A stretch of 64,000 nucleotides of DNA, from NCBI GenBank assembly GCA_003344405.1, contig NOWV01000015.1, positions 62,001-126,000 of the forward strand. The letters run 5' to 3'. The position numbers were made by a program, and so were the translations under genes. Numbering within the stretch: the first letter of the stretch is position 1; each line of letters starts with the position of its first letter. Positions 43,701-57,446 of this stretch are shown here, piece by piece. Source of the stretch: Trichoplax sp. H2. Lineage: Eukaryota > Placozoa > Uniplacotomia > Trichoplacea. Below the pieces are notes generated by a model that made no database searches, was not told where the DNA came from, and saw only the letters and a list, made by a program, of their open reading frames with translations.

Positions 43701-46700
43701 TATAATGTTGACAAACCAATATTAATTTATAGTATTGGTTGTTTTCACGCTTAGTTATTGCTTCATTAGCGATTACCCACCTCCATGACAATCACCTTTC
43801 TGAATATAGAAACATTGTAGTTGCGTAACATTAAAACGCCTTGGTCATTAAGATATTCCATTTGAAAGCAGAAGTAGAACTAGTTTTATTATGCACTGTA
43901 GTACGCTGTAGTAAAATGTAATAGAGGCAATATTATTGGTATCTTGCGTATGTTTAGCCATCCGTTAAGTTATAGCCAAAATTAACGATTGACATTTTTT
44001 TTCATCACTAGTAATATTACGGCCGCCCTGAAATATTTGATTAATTGGCGTAAGAATTTTCGAAATAAATGTTTATTATTTATAGATTGTTGATATCTAC
44101 TGCTACATTTTCAAATTCAAGCTATATTATTAAACTTATTCTTGCGATATACCGCCAGCTCGTTCATCTTACTCAATTTCAGCTACTATACATGATATTA
44201 TACTAAAGAACATTTTTCCATTTCATTTAATCTCTGCGTTGATGAAATGCTGATAGTTAAACCTTACTCATATATGATGATCTAAACCTCAAGATTCAAC
44301 AACACCTAGAATAATTGCTATCGATATACTGATTTGAGAAATTCAGAGTGACATTAATTGCTTTTAGGATATGCTTCTAGCTTATCCATACACTACGATC
44401 ACAAACCGATTAAAACCGAATCAATTATAATTCATCATCATTGCGGTATTAACCGTTATTCCTGTCTTGCTATAAAATTCTAATATTACACCTATCTCAC
44501 TCTACATCATATCAATAATAACCTTGCTACTCACTCATGCAAAGAGTCTGGATTTTAAATTAGGTTTATGTTGTACAGTGATGGTGCGTGATATAAAATT
44601 ACTCAATGTTAGGAAGCAGTACATTATTCAATTAAATAGAATAAAAAAGCAGTCAGTTGCTGTAGTAACAATTTGTGCAAAAGTTTAATTGTATGCTTTA
44701 TTGGTCGTTGATTCAAAATAAATTGGTAGTCTAATTTGCTCATTAGCCACGTTATGCATGTCATGACTATAACATGTAGGATAAAACTGTTTTAGTTATT
44801 CAGCCCACAGACATATTTATAGACATATTCAAATATTTCGAGAACATTTAGCCTACAACGGTTGTTTACCAAAGCACAGCAATAGTGATGACTAATCGTA
44901 TTTAACTATAGCAAATTGTTACCATACATATGAACAGGAAGTATGTCATGGCCTAGGCTAAAATTATGGCGTAGAATGATGTTTTATTCGCGTTGTTTAT
45001 GATTTACCGCTTGTATTTGCTTTCTACAAACTCGCCCACTAGTAGGTTTAATACGGAATGATTATCGCATGGGGTCCATAGTACAATTAGCTATTACTAT
45101 TTGATCTAATTTAAATTTAAATTTAAAGCAGATCCCATATTTTAGAAAGACCTTTTCAGCACGAATATAACCACTGCTATACAATCAAACCCCTATTTGC
45201 CCATTTAGGATGTGGAGGATAGTCTTAGTAATCTATCGAGATTTACTTTCATGATCAGCTCACGAGTCTAATATCGTTAAGAAAAGATTGGATAGCAGAA
45301 TTGGAATTGGGGCATCCATTTCAATCCTGCAATCATTTCATCCCTACAGCATGGATTATCCAGTATAGGCTCCATTTGAACTTTATAATTATATCTGCAT
45401 CAACTAATAATCAATAACTTCATCACGAAATAGACCAATAATTAGAAAGGATATGAATACGCGAATGTCATTATTGTCAAATTGGATAATCCTATTGAAG
45501 GGTTGATCCATGACAGCTAGCTTGAAATACAATATTCAGTAAGAATCCATTGGATACCATCTGATTTATGATGAAATCATAATAAACGGCTGATAGAGGA
45601 ATGATAAACATGCATAATGCAGCAAAATTGAATCTAGAACAATCAAACAGGTGAGACAACAGTAGGTGGGTAAATTAATCACGACAGAGAGAAATTGGAA
45701 CAGATGTAATTATCTATAATTAATTCAATCATATTATTATTCATCTCTTTCAAGGCGATGGATAGATGGAAATTGGTTGACTTGTTATTGCTTGCCATAT
45801 TGTCTTATGGTGTAATATTGGATACGATAGGATGACAGTGAACCTAATGATCGAGTCTTTTCTTGCTTAATACAAGTCTATTTTCAGGTTTAATTTCCAC
45901 TCTATCCATTCTCGACAGTCTAGGTTATAACACCTATCAGCTGTTCATATTCTCATTCAAATGACCCAATGTATATTAAATGACTATCCATCACGGCACG
46001 ACTACAAATGGTGACATCATGGATAGCAGTTTGAAAAGAAATTTTTAACAACTCTTTTTCGCTCTTGAATTCCATTTCTCCCTATCGTTATTAAACTATC
46101 TATTGGAAGATGGAACTGGATGAGGATTACTTCCAGCTATAAATAAAGTCATTATAGTCAATGATGGAGTGAAGAAATTTAAAGTAATCAAAATGATCAA
46201 CAGATTATGTGATAGGAACCTAATCAGCGATTCTAATGAGGTCATGTTGTGATCAAGTTTGAAGACTATTTGAAGAGGTTGGTAATGATCCAACAAGTTC
46301 AATTCAAGCCTTACGTTACACCATATGGACGAGATATTATTTCAATGCTAACTTCATTGATAAATTGTAATTATGCATAGCATTATTATCTACCTTGGAC
46401 GTCTGTCAATTTCTGTCTCCATCATCCTTAATCAATCAAACGGTAATTCTAATGACAAAAGGTCAATAATGGGTAAATTTGCCATATTTGATTAGATCCA
46501 TATTGATCCTACTACATCACCCATTCCAATTCCAATTTTCAACACTATTATAAGGTAAGATCATTATTATCATGTTCTACTTGATCACTGGTATAGTGAT
46601 GTGTTCTTCATTTTATAGTAAATCATCAGTTTGTTAGACTTGAAAGGATTATTAATACAAGTAATCAATCAAGTTGGAAAATTGCAGTCCTGATTTTGTC

Positions 46701-46744
46701 AGACTAATCGCTTACCCTTACTCTTCATTTTGCAACTAGGCTGT

Positions 46745-47010
46745 TTATACCCCATTTCTATCCTATCTAGACTATTTTCAGCCTATTTCGATTCATCCAT
46801 TTTACTTCATAGAAGAAAATAGCCATTTGATCCTGTTTTGATCCTGTCTAGATTATTTCCAGCCCATTTCGAGCCAGCCATTTTTGCTTCATTGGAGAAG
46901 ATAGTCTATTGGCCCTCTTTTGTTGCTTTCTAGAAGACTGTTTCCAGCCTATTTCGAGCTCACCATTTTGCTCCATTGAAGAAGATAGTCTACTGATCTT
47001 ATTTGACTGT
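46745..47010. repeat. Three-copy tandem repeat just upstream of the Not homeobox gene, period 81-85
   Basis: CAGCCTATTTCGA-type segments lie at 46779, 46860 and 46945. Each is followed by a CCATTTT-type word, then GAAGAAGATAGTCTA or a variant, and each is preceded by a TCTAGAxxxTTTCC-like word. The last copy ends about 80 bases before the start codon at 47093, so the array lies in the presumed promoter or 5' UTR region. Confidence 0.8.
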
Positions 47011-47092
47011 GGATTCGCCTTACTCAGAAATTGATTGAATTATCAGAGCTATTTTTCCTTCATCTTGTTTTTAGTAGTCGTCAAACAACAGC

Positions 47093-50000
47093 ATGCAAAA
47101 TCCAGTTTATGTTTACGGTGGAAATCTACCAACAGGACCACCTAGTACTGTTGCAGCTCCTGTTCCAATTTATTTGACTGCTCGGCCATGGCAAGCTGCC
47201 TATATGAATCCTACATTACCACCAGGGGCAACACCACCTTTCAATTTTAATACCTTAATTCCAACAACGAAAAGTGATGACAACAGCAATCCACCGATGC
47301 ACAATGTTCAACATCCTATGGCTGCTGCTGTTCAAGGTGGCTATAGGCCTGCCAATCCAGTGCCTATCCGATTTTATGATCCTAATATTAATCCATTAGC
47401 AGCTCAAGCCAATCCAATGAATAAATCACGTTCTAGCGAGAAAGGTAAAGATGATCAATAATGATGATTAGTGTGATTGGAAAGGAAGGAGAACCGTAAT
47501 AGTCGTTAGTGAACAACATTTGACAAACTTTTATTAAATAGTTTTCTTGAGAATAATTTCGCCTTGAGAAACAGTAGAGAATATACGTTTATATACTTAC
47601 TTATATAGGACACGGTTGAAACAAAATTAATTTTAGCTGATCATAATTGGTCATTTAAGATACCACTATTTTACATTGTGAATATTAACATAACAAGGCT
47701 AAGCAAAGCAATTGTCTTCAGAAGAGTAATGTCCAATGCTAGAGTTACTTTGCGATCGTATTTCCTGATGTATCTTAATCGTCTTAAAATAAGTCATCCA
47801 AGTATCAAAACTTATTGGCCCAGTGCTATATTAAAATTTGCAATGAAAGGCTCGTTTTTTCTAATTCTTTTGCTCTTCCCGCGTTACCGTTCCAATCACT
47901 TTTCTTCACAGCGTTTAATCATCCACAGTATTAATATATTACACTGAGAGATAGGCCTATTTTAAATTGTAATTTGTTCTTTGTCGTTATTTGGAAGTGG
48001 AAAAATGATACAGGTATAGAAGAATTAATCTGGTCTAACGCCGATTTAGTCTTAAAATGACGGTATCATTGACTTAACCACAACCACTTGTTTTCTATGT
48101 CTCCATTCATATTGCACGGGCCCAAATGAAGAGAAAATGAGATTACCATCTTGTATTAGTAACTTTATATTCATTATTGCTTACTCACTATATTCATGGC
48201 TACCGTTTATCGTTACAGCGTAGTCGACACACTAAAATAAATTGAAAATATTTTTTCTGTTGCTAAACTTGCTCCATCACATATCTTTTGACGTATCATT
48301 TTAGCTCAGAGTAATCTTAATTATCAATTCTAATTTGTATTGGATTGGGCTGACCATTAGTAAATCATGTATCGATATTCGATATTGACAGTATAGTTCT
48401 ATTTCAGTCTCTTTAGCTGATGCTATAAGCATGCATGATGAGAAATAGCGAGTGTGTACTAAATATTATCGTTAAGCAAATAAACAGCTCAACGATCAAC
48501 AGGCGGCATTACCAATCTTATCTACACTAGCATGAATTATGAAGGGTACAAATTATTTTGGTATTTTATTCACTGATCTAGTCAGTAACTCATGCTTGCT
48601 ATTCAATAAAAATATGGTAGTACGGATTAGACTCAATATTGATCTATTCAATAAAGAATTTTTTAGTTGACTTAAAATCGGATATTGGACAATTAACAAA
48701 ACCCCTTATCCAATAACAAATCATTTTAACTTCTAATCAGCAGCATAACATATGGTCAATTAATAAATCCTTCACCTAGTCTATTACCTGAGTAGCCGCT
48801 ATTACATTAATATTATAATGATTCATCCTTTTGTGCAGTCGTCAAGTTATTCATTACTTAATCAATTGGAATTCCTATTTAATCCGGTCAACGATCATCG
48901 CCATATTGTTCCATTGGTGAGGACTAGCTCAGAGTGGGTATACAGTCTAATGTCATAATTAGAGTCAATTTCTAGTCTGTATTAAAAGTGAATAGATTCA
49001 ATCATGCCAAATGATCTACCGTTCGTAATGGGTAGCTACAGAATAGGATATAATTTATAAATTTCTATTCTGTACTCAAAAATGATGATATTCAACCGTG
49101 TCAAATGGTGTACTGGTAGTAATAAGTAGCTTTGGGATTGGATACAATTTTGTAAAATTCTAGTCTGCATTAAAAATGAAGATGTTCAATCTTGCCCAAT
49201 AATCTACTGTTCGTTATGAGTAGGCAAGGGATCAAACACAATTTGGTTGCATAGTTTTAGTCCAAATATTTTTATTGTGTAGCCAAATATTAATTTTTCT
49301 ATAGTGACAAACTAAGAGAGAAAAAATGGCTGCGTAAAGCTGCAAGCATTTTGACCATTCAAACTGCATTGAAATAAAAAATAAGAGTCTAAATAAAGGA
49401 ATGTTGTAGTTTAGATATTTTAAATTAAAAAGTTTTAATAATCGCTTCTGCTTCAATTGGATACAAGCTAATAAAGCCATCCTATTTCTTTTACCAAATA
49501 ATTTTCATAATTTCGGTTGCAAATTTAGAAGCGACAGAAATGCAGCCTATACTTTGACATATTATTTACTACCTTAGCATTACGGGAATGGTAGATATCT
49601 TTCATTGACAGCATTAAGTCAACAAACAATCTGATCAACCCATTTTACTCTTTACACTAAATAAATCTTCAAAATCCCATGCTTACTGTAAAATTAATTA
49701 AGGAGTACTCTTAATTCTCTACAAAAGTAACAGGCTATAAAAATAATTAACAAATTCCCAGGATTGGATCAATAGTGAAATTAACACCGGCAGCGATTAA
49801 AGTAGTCTAGATATGGGTTCGACTTAAGCTTTTTTATAGACTTTGCTGATGTAAATTGAGACATGATAAGAGTCATTACTATTGAAAGTTTCGGCATTTT
49901 ATAATAACCTTTACACTCATTGCCAATGCGTAAAATGCTTAGCCATTACCGCACCGTAATTAACATTTTTTAGTAATTATGATTAAACATATACTACATA

Positions 50001-51313
50001 AATATCTATTTAGCAGATACTTATACCAATTGAATAATTTTTTAAAACATTAAAAGAAATAACTAACCCTGGCGAAATATTTCTTAAATTACTTAGGATG
50101 CTAGTATATTTTTTTCATATTCTATGTGCTATCTACAGTATATATTCAATAGACATCATCATATGGTGAACATCTTGTTGATTCTTGTATAATTAAAAAT
50201 GCTCCAATACGGTGTTGAATACAGTACAGCATTCAATTCTTAACATAGAATCATTTATTAAATTAATAGTGTACAAACAATGCGTATTTAAAAGCATAAA
50301 ACGAACTAAAAGTAACATGGGGTAATGTACAGTATGTGATTGTAAATTTAGTGTTTAGAGGATATTAATGGTAGTTGTATTGCAGTAAATAGGAAGCTTA
50401 ATTGATTAGGCCATGTTCTTAAATATTAATGCACATCAATGGATATTAAATAACAATATAAGTTCATATAGCATACGCGCAAAAACTACAGGTTTTGCGC
50501 CTCTATGTATGTCAAAGCATACTGGTGGAGGCTCGTATGAGCATTGTAAATGCAAACTTTTTTCAATAACAGATTCAGATTATGAAATAGTACTGGAGCT
50601 AACCTTCTAAATTCTTCAGTAGTACAAATATAAAATAATTTTTAGAATTAAAGGATGTAAATAATGTTAATGATATTCCTACGTGTACGAATATTAGAGA
50701 TCTTTTGTAATACATCAAGGACGTCAAATACAGACCTGATGAATATTATAAGAGCCAGATTCCAATAGCATTGAATTTAAAAAATATTATAAAAATTTCC
50801 TAGTGTTATTTAATTTACTAATAATGCAAGAATTGCTAGGATCATAATTAATATTACGATCTTCTTTATTTCATTTTAGAAAGCAAAAGTAACTCTACAG
50901 CAATTAGCAGTGGCCATCACCAGCATGTTGAAAAGTTAAGATCATCAGCATCTAATCAACAACATTGGAAATCAGGCAAGAATAAACGTGTTCGAACTAT
51001 CTTTACGCCCGATCAACTGACCAAGTTAGAGAAAGAATTTGATCAGCAACAGTATATGGTGGGCGCTCAACGTTTATACTTAGCGAATACATTAAAACTG
51101 AGTGAGGCACAAGTTAAGGTATGGTTTCAAAATCGACGAATTAAATGGCGAAAAGATCAAATTAAGCGTAGACATACAACAGCAAGTAATGCTAATCATC
51201 AGAATACTTCTTTAACCTCTGTATCTGCTTCTGTTGATGCTCAATCTACAAGTAGCAATGGCAGTAGTAATCCTCAAAGCAGCAGTCGTAGTAGTACCAG
51301 TAGTAATTCATAA
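47093..51313 (+). CDS. Not: Not-class homeobox transcription factor, 2 exons
   Basis: Exons 47093-47444 and 50880-51313 (phase 1; donor AAAG/GTAAAG, acceptor TTTTAG) join to 261 residues. The homeodomain (residues 152-211, all in exon 2) has [12 protein letters not shown] at its start, [10 protein letters not shown] in the loop, and [13 protein letters not shown] in helix 3 with W48, F49, Q50 and N51. TIFTPxQLxKLEKEF and QQYMVG are typical of the Not/Noto family, known in Trichoplax and linked in vertebrates to notochord formation. The N-terminal 117 residues are proline-rich and low in complexity; the C-tail is Ser/Asn/Thr-rich. Linking exon 1 to the homeobox exon rests on phase, donor quality and position; without splicing the first exon would end at 47461. 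A TTTTTAG at 47068-47074 suggests an upstream noncoding exon. No eh1 repressor motif is obvious. Confidence 0.88.
48960..49265. repeat. Intronic tandem repeat, 3 copies, period about 105-110
   Basis: Within the intron of the Not gene. Each copy has a 'TTCTAGTCTGTATTAAAA' type segment, then 'ATTCAATCATGCCAAATGAT', then 'CTACCGTTCGTAATGGGTAG' and an 'GGATATAATTT' end, with moderate divergence. Confidence 0.8.
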
Positions 51314-54026
51314 ATGTAAAATATTCTACCACGGTTGATGATGGACATCGTCAATCTATCATTCATTACCATAGAGTAGAAGCCTTGAAAAAGCTATCAT
51401 GAATGATATCCTGTGCTTGAAAAATAATATCATCGACTCATACTTTCGTCCTTAAATTGCATAACTTCTAGCGATTCAAATCTACAGTTGATTCATGTTG
51501 TGCGATATTTTACATAAATCGAACATGAATATTAGCATTTTGTTGCAGCTAATTCATTATGTAATATATTGATATTCTTGAACTCACTGAATTTAATTGA
51601 AATATCGTCCATTAAAGTAAGAATATAAATTTTGATTACAACATTGAGTCACGTCGGTTCCTAATAAATCGTAGGAAATGATCATTTTTAATTTAGATCA
51701 GTTGCATGGTATTACTAAGCGAAACTTAATTCGTGCGTTTTATTATTTGATACTCCGATTTAATGATGTATAAGCATAAAAACGCAATATAACTATTTTA
51801 TGTGTAGAGCGGCTTTATGCTTACAAAACGAGGCAAATAAACGCTTCATCGCACATATCCTACGCACCTCAAAACATTGTTTGATTTTCAGCTATAACAG
51901 ATTTCCTTTCATGCAAAATTGAGGACTGCAAATATTAGCTTCTACAGTAGAAGAAATTGTTAAAAATCTAAAAAAGGATTTGCCATAAGAGACCAATTTT
52001 AATATTATAACCTACGATTGTTGACCAATTTATACCGGCTAATTAAAACCGAGATATATTTCGTGCATTATATTGTCATAATGAAATATGATGTTTGTTA
52101 GTCCTTGTTCGATTCAGGGTTATTCTTTTAATTTAATGAAAAAATTACTGTAGTCATAAACATTTGTTCTGTCGACTTTTCTCCTCCTAATTTATATTGG
52201 AAATTCAACTTTAATATTACAATATTCATTATTGCAAGAAATATGAATTAAATATGTATGATTGTCACTGGTCTCTGTTGCACTATTAATTAAATTGTAA
52301 GATCGCTATATCTTACTGGGGATATATAAATGGCGGCCAATTTCATGCACGGCACGCGCTGTAGAATTCTAGAATTAAAACTTGTTAAAATTACCGAAAA
52401 GCTCGATCTAGGCGTACTTCAATTTTAATTTGAACTCATCCTTCATTATTACCCCTAACCCGAAAAATATTGGAGAGCTATTTAGGACAACAAAATATTG
52501 TTCAATCTCGTTCTGAAACATAATTCAACGAATAAATTTGAATTTCTATATCGTTTTCTGCTTTGATTTTTTGTGTAATCTAACCGAAATCTCATACCGT
52601 AAGTTAATCGAAGTGATTGCTTGTGGTGCTTTATATAAGCTTTTACGCATAATTGCAAATCCTAATCATAATTTACTAGATTAAATGGCCTAAATTGATT
52701 CTATAAATCTTGACAACAGCTAAAGAATCATGCTATCGATTTTCGTGTGGGCTGTAGTTTGAACAAAACAAAGCACCTTATTTAATATCATATTAGTATA
52801 TGAAATCGATAGAAATACCGCGATAGCCTTCATATCAATATGGTCAAGAGATCATTTCTATGTTTCTATATGGATTAGCTCCTAATACAATCGAAAATGT
52901 ATTCATGTAAAATAATTTCAGACATCTACAACAGTTAACTCAATGCTCACTCATAATATGATACAATATGTATGAATTTCTAAGATGAAAGAGCTTCATG
53001 TGAGAATATGGTAAGTGGTCTGAAAAGAAGGTAGTTTATTTTTCCTTATTGATAGATTAATACACTTGCTACTGCCGAAGAGTAACAAAAAATTGATTGA
53101 TTGCTTACAACTATTGTTTACTCATCTTTACCTGAGGATGACGATAGAGAATATCCTTTGGTGCTAACCAGCCAGATAATATTAAAATTACTTTAATATG
53201 GGTAATTTAGTTTCAAATCTTTATTGCTGGTGGAGACGGGTATAATGATTGCACCAAAATAGTTTCAAGATCAAACCCTGAATTAGTAATGCGCCAATTT
53301 GAAAAGAGTTGATTGCGATGGTATAAAAACGTTGAAGTGATAATCGTTTTACATCCAAAGGTAATTTCGTATATATCTTAATGGTATTGGATGTTTACTA
53401 ATTCGTTTTTACGTAGATAATATTAGATTGAGAAACGGCCCAATTATTTAGTTATGATCAGATAAAGATAATTTCTAATTAACTTTATTCGAAAATCCGT
53501 GGCATTAATTATTAGTATTGATACTTGCATAATTTGCATTGAAGAGACCACTGTTAATGGATACATTAACTCAACTGGTGTTGCCCCAAAAGACTTACAG
53601 GTTAGTATTTAAACCCTAACCCGGTTCAATTCTTGAATATCAGTTAATGTTCCTGGTCGATCCTTGATGATAATAATACCTCTTCAATTAAATTACGGAG
53701 CAACTCCACCGAGCCGTCTTTTCGTCGACCAGACCTAGAATAAACTGAAGCCTTGCGAAAGGATATGTAATATGCCTCTACTGCAAAGCATTTGAAAAAG
53801 ATATACCATTGAATTTCCTCAGTAATGCGACTTTACTGAATAGCTCCAATTTCATTTACTTAGTAGTATAGATTTATTTGTGCTATAAATAACATCGGAA
53901 GGCTTTCCGGATAAGTCAGCCATAGTAGAGAAATCTTCTACCATAGCTTTCGTTCGATAATTTTAACAATCGTCCATTCGTTTCATTAAATCGTTCAGCT
54001 TGCTGAAACATTTCTGCAGAGCAGCT
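51314..54026. other. Intergenic region between Not and the BED/hAT gene
   Basis: Plain AT-rich sequence without a frame, repeat or RNA gene I can support. AATAAA words near 51664 and 51836 are possible poly(A) signals of the homeobox transcript. Confidence 0.45.
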
Positions 54027-57000
54027 ATGAATCTGGATCCGGAAGGGATGAAAAGTAAGTTAGAAAAAGAGCTGAGAAAAAGAAGTGGAATATACTGGCT
54101 TCGAGATTCAGTTCCCCGCAGTAAAGGTCGTCCTTCAGAAGTATGGAAGCGTTTTGCTATTATTTATGACGAACATGGAGCATTGGATTATGCGGCCTGT
54201 AGGTTCTGCTATCAGGTATATTTTACAGAGTATAAGTAAAAGTTAATGTCCTATATTTAAAAATTTGTAATAGGGATGTCTGCATAGTTCGTATTATTTC
54301 AGGGCTCAAGAAATGGCAATATCTTACTTGAAGTAAAAATACTTCAGTTGTCAACTTAGCATAAGAACTGCAAGCATCAGAAAACCCTGATAATTGCGCT
54401 CCTTGCATTAATATAATCAAAACTACACTAACTATTTCCACTAATCTTTGCTAATCATGGCAATGACACAATATCAGACACTACTTAATTAGCAATATAT
54501 TATGATAGCTTACGATAACAACGACTTTGGTGATGAATTGACAAGTTATCAAATTCTCACTCTTGTTGGATATATTGATTTATTTTGCGCACTATTCACT
54601 GATCATCTATCGTAAGTATGGTATAAACATGAACTTTTATTCAAATACAGTTATGACTGAAAATCCACGTTTAATTCATTTAGATAGGTTATACTAGGAA
54701 AGGGCAGCAATTGTTAAGAGTATCGATGCAGCCCTAATTTTATCATTAATGTATTGGCCTGGTATTTACCTAATCTCGTTTCAAATTCATTAATGATTAC
54801 GACGTACTTTAAACCCATATTTTAGATATAGCATTAAAATCTGTATCAATGCCGCCTTAATTTCATTATAAGTGTTATAACATGGTATGAACTTGATCTC
54901 GTTTCAAGTTCATTCATGATTATAACATACTTTAAATCTACGTTTTAGATATTGTATTAAAATATGCATAAATGCGGCCCAAATATCATCAAAGCCGCGA
55001 TAACATGATATCAACTTAATCTCATTTCAAAGCTCATCAATGTTTACTTACAACATACTTTAAATCGGTAGTTTATACATTACGTTAAAATCTTGGTATT
55101 TATCTGATTTCTTTTCAAGTTCTTTAATGATGACAAGATGCTTTAAAAACATATTCTAGGCCTTGCGTTAAAACCTGTTAAGCATTATGCATTTTCCAAG
55201 TTGATTATCCTAAAGCTCAAATCTTCAGATACGATCAAAATGATTTATTGTTAACTGATCCTTGAAATAGAGCAATTTTGGGCATTTCTACATTAACATC
55301 AAAGCTACATTGAATGCAAAAGCATTATTCTATACTACAGATATTTCTAGTGAGTTAGCTGATAGAAAATTTGACTTATAATAACATACTGAGGATTACG
55401 AGGCCTAAGCAAATAAGTAAACGACTAATACAGAAATACACAAGCTAGTACACTGCTAGCTTGTGTATTTCTATCATTAATCTTTACTCTTGATAGCGTT
55501 TAACAAATTAGGCACCATTCCCATGATGACAATTATCTTATACTTACTAGGTTTAAACAATAATTTTAATTGTTTTGAATGATATACTGGAAAGGAACGA
55601 ATTACACTTACAACTGACGCTTTTTTAGGTTTATTGCTATCGAACTGCCAATGGAACATCCGCCTTAATAAAACATAATTGCCAAGAACAAGCTAAGCAT
55701 TCTGATTCTGGAAGTGGCAGTACAGCTACAGCTACCTATGCTAGCTCTTCACGTTCAAGCAAGCAAGGGCTGCCTTATGAAGTGAAGAAATATGTCATGA
55801 CTGCTCTCGTCGAAATGTGCTGCCAAGATCTTCATCCATTTACCATCGTTAATGGTGATGGTTTCCGAAAATTCTGTCAAATCTTACTCGATTGCCATAG
55901 CTGGGCAAAGCATGGCTTAATAGCCAAAGATTTTTTACCTGATTCAGCAACATTAGAACAGGTTGTCAATAATCAAGCCGAAGAAATTCGAAATTATTTA
56001 GCCACTTTCTTGTCCAAGAGCCTAAACGAACATACTTTGGTATCCTTCACCATAGACTTGTGGCAGGCCAACGAGGTTAATGATTGCATGATTTGTGTAA
56101 CTTTGCATTATACGGATAAAAATTTCAGACTGCATAATCGTGTATTAGCTGGTAGAAGCGTTACCGAAGATAACTGGAATGCTAAAGGAATTAAAAACGA
56201 ATTTACTGCCATCATTCAATCCTTTAATTTAACCCAAGGTGGAATTTCTCATTTAATCGTAATGAATAACAATAATACTTTACTGATAGGTGAAAATGGC
56301 CTTAATGGCCTCTTTCAAAGTCTTCCATGTGCCTGCCACAGAATTACTGCAGTGATGACCCACTTATTTGAACACCAAATCGTTAAAGTAGAAGGCGCAG
56401 GAATCGAGCAATCAGTCTATAAATATTACGATGATTGTCCCATGGTGTTTGATACAATCGAATTATGCCATAAATTAGCAGATTATTGCATCAAATTTGG
56501 TATCACTGATCAGTTAGGACTAGCATTCAAAATACCTGATGAAAATAGTGATTGGATCTCAGTCTACGACTATTTTCTTACTCTTGAACAAAATTACGAT
56601 GCTTTAGTAGAAGTCTTGAATCCGTTAGAAGCATCCCATATGATTCAAAAAATTAATCGTCATTTATTAAAAGAAATAGCCACTTTTGTACAATTATTTA
56701 GCCAAGCTACGATCGAATTAAAGACTTGTTGGCAGCCTACATTACATCTTGTCACCATATGGCGATACCGTTTATTAAAACACTGTCGTCATGTCTTGGA
56801 GGACTACAACGTAGAACAGGAAAGTGGCAGTACTGTTTCTGTTGCCAAAGATTCATTACTTATTAAATCACTAAAAAATATCGTTCAAGATCTCATCTTG
56901 GATCACTGGCTGGTAGATGGTTATCAACTTGTGGCGACAATACTTGATCCTCGTCAAAAAAATTTAGCTAGGTTAGATGTGCCTACATCACAAATTTCAC

Positions 57001-57446
57001 TCGCTAATAAGATGTTGCAAGATCTCTACCTAGCACAAACAAGAAATTCTGCTTGCAAAACTGAGTCCCAACCCAGCCGCAATCATTTCAGTGATAAAGA
57101 AGTTGATAATTTCTTTATATTTTCCAGTGAATCGGAAGATGCATCCGATGAAGGCAAAATCTCCATTACCGAAATACAATTATATATGGAAACGCGTTTA
57201 ACGAAAGAAACTCGCGGTCAAGGTAAAAATCTTGACATCCTAAAGTGGTGGCAAAATCATCGTACTCGTTATCCAATTTTAAGCCAGGTTGCCAGGTCGA
57301 TCTTGGCAATACCTGCCTACTGTACTGCTACTGACTTTAAATATAATCAGCTTGGTAATGGTATGACGGATAAATCGATAACCCTCAATCAGCAGACAAT
57401 TAACAACATGTTAATGGTGAGATCAAATAAAGATTTGATCTCATAA
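54027..57446 (+). CDS. BED-finger, hAT-transposase-derived protein (ZBED-like), 2 exons
   Basis: Exons 54027-54215 and 55629-57446 (phase 0; donor CAG/GTATAT, acceptor TTTTAG) encode 668 residues. Residues about 36-90 form a degenerate BED zinc finger split by the intron: SEVWKRF, C58-x2-C61 in exon 1, and H79 with further His/Cys in exon 2. A Ser/Thr-rich linker follows, then a hAT transposase core: FTIDLW (first catalytic Asp, 206), CACHR (about 297-301), and a C-terminal dimerisation region LDILKWWQNHRTRYPILSQV with ILAIPA (598-626). The usual second catalytic Asp (TDN motif) is Asn in VMNNNN (about residue 276), and the usual SER near the C-terminus reads TDF (about 631-633). So the protein probably cannot transpose and is either a host-adopted DNA-binding gene or a decayed copy; an open 554-codon frame favours adoption. 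Confidence 0.85.
54715..55180. repeat. Intronic tandem repeat, about 4 copies, period about 123
   Basis: Lies in the intron of the BED/hAT gene. TAATCTCGTTTCAAATTCAT at 54771 has counterparts near 54894, 55017 and 55105, each followed by an 'ACATACTTTAAATC' segment and then 'TTAGATATTGCATTAAAA'. The last copy is shortened. Confidence 0.8.
55432..55472. repeat. Perfect 17-bp inverted repeat with 7-base loop
   Basis: AGAAATACACAAGCTAG at 55432-55448 is exactly complementary to 55456-55472, separated by TACACTG. It lies in the intron of the BED/hAT gene, 156 bases before the second exon. As RNA it would be a strong stem-loop. Confidence 0.95.

Larger units (their letters stand above)
39699..47092. 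other. Intergenic region between MXD and the Not homeobox gene
   Basis: AT-rich DNA of about 7.4 kb. I see no exon, RNA gene or transposon I can support on either strand; open frames are short and without family resemblance. It contains an AT microsatellite at about 40711-40760 and a 3-copy repeat at 46745-47010. The immediate upstream of the homeobox gene is a natural place for developmental enhancers, but none can be recognised from sequence alone. Confidence 0.45.

Noticed and set aside
50413-50610. Possible extra exon in the Not homeobox intron
   Set aside because: It would interrupt a phase-perfect junction between 47444 and 50880 and has no homeobox-family resemblance.
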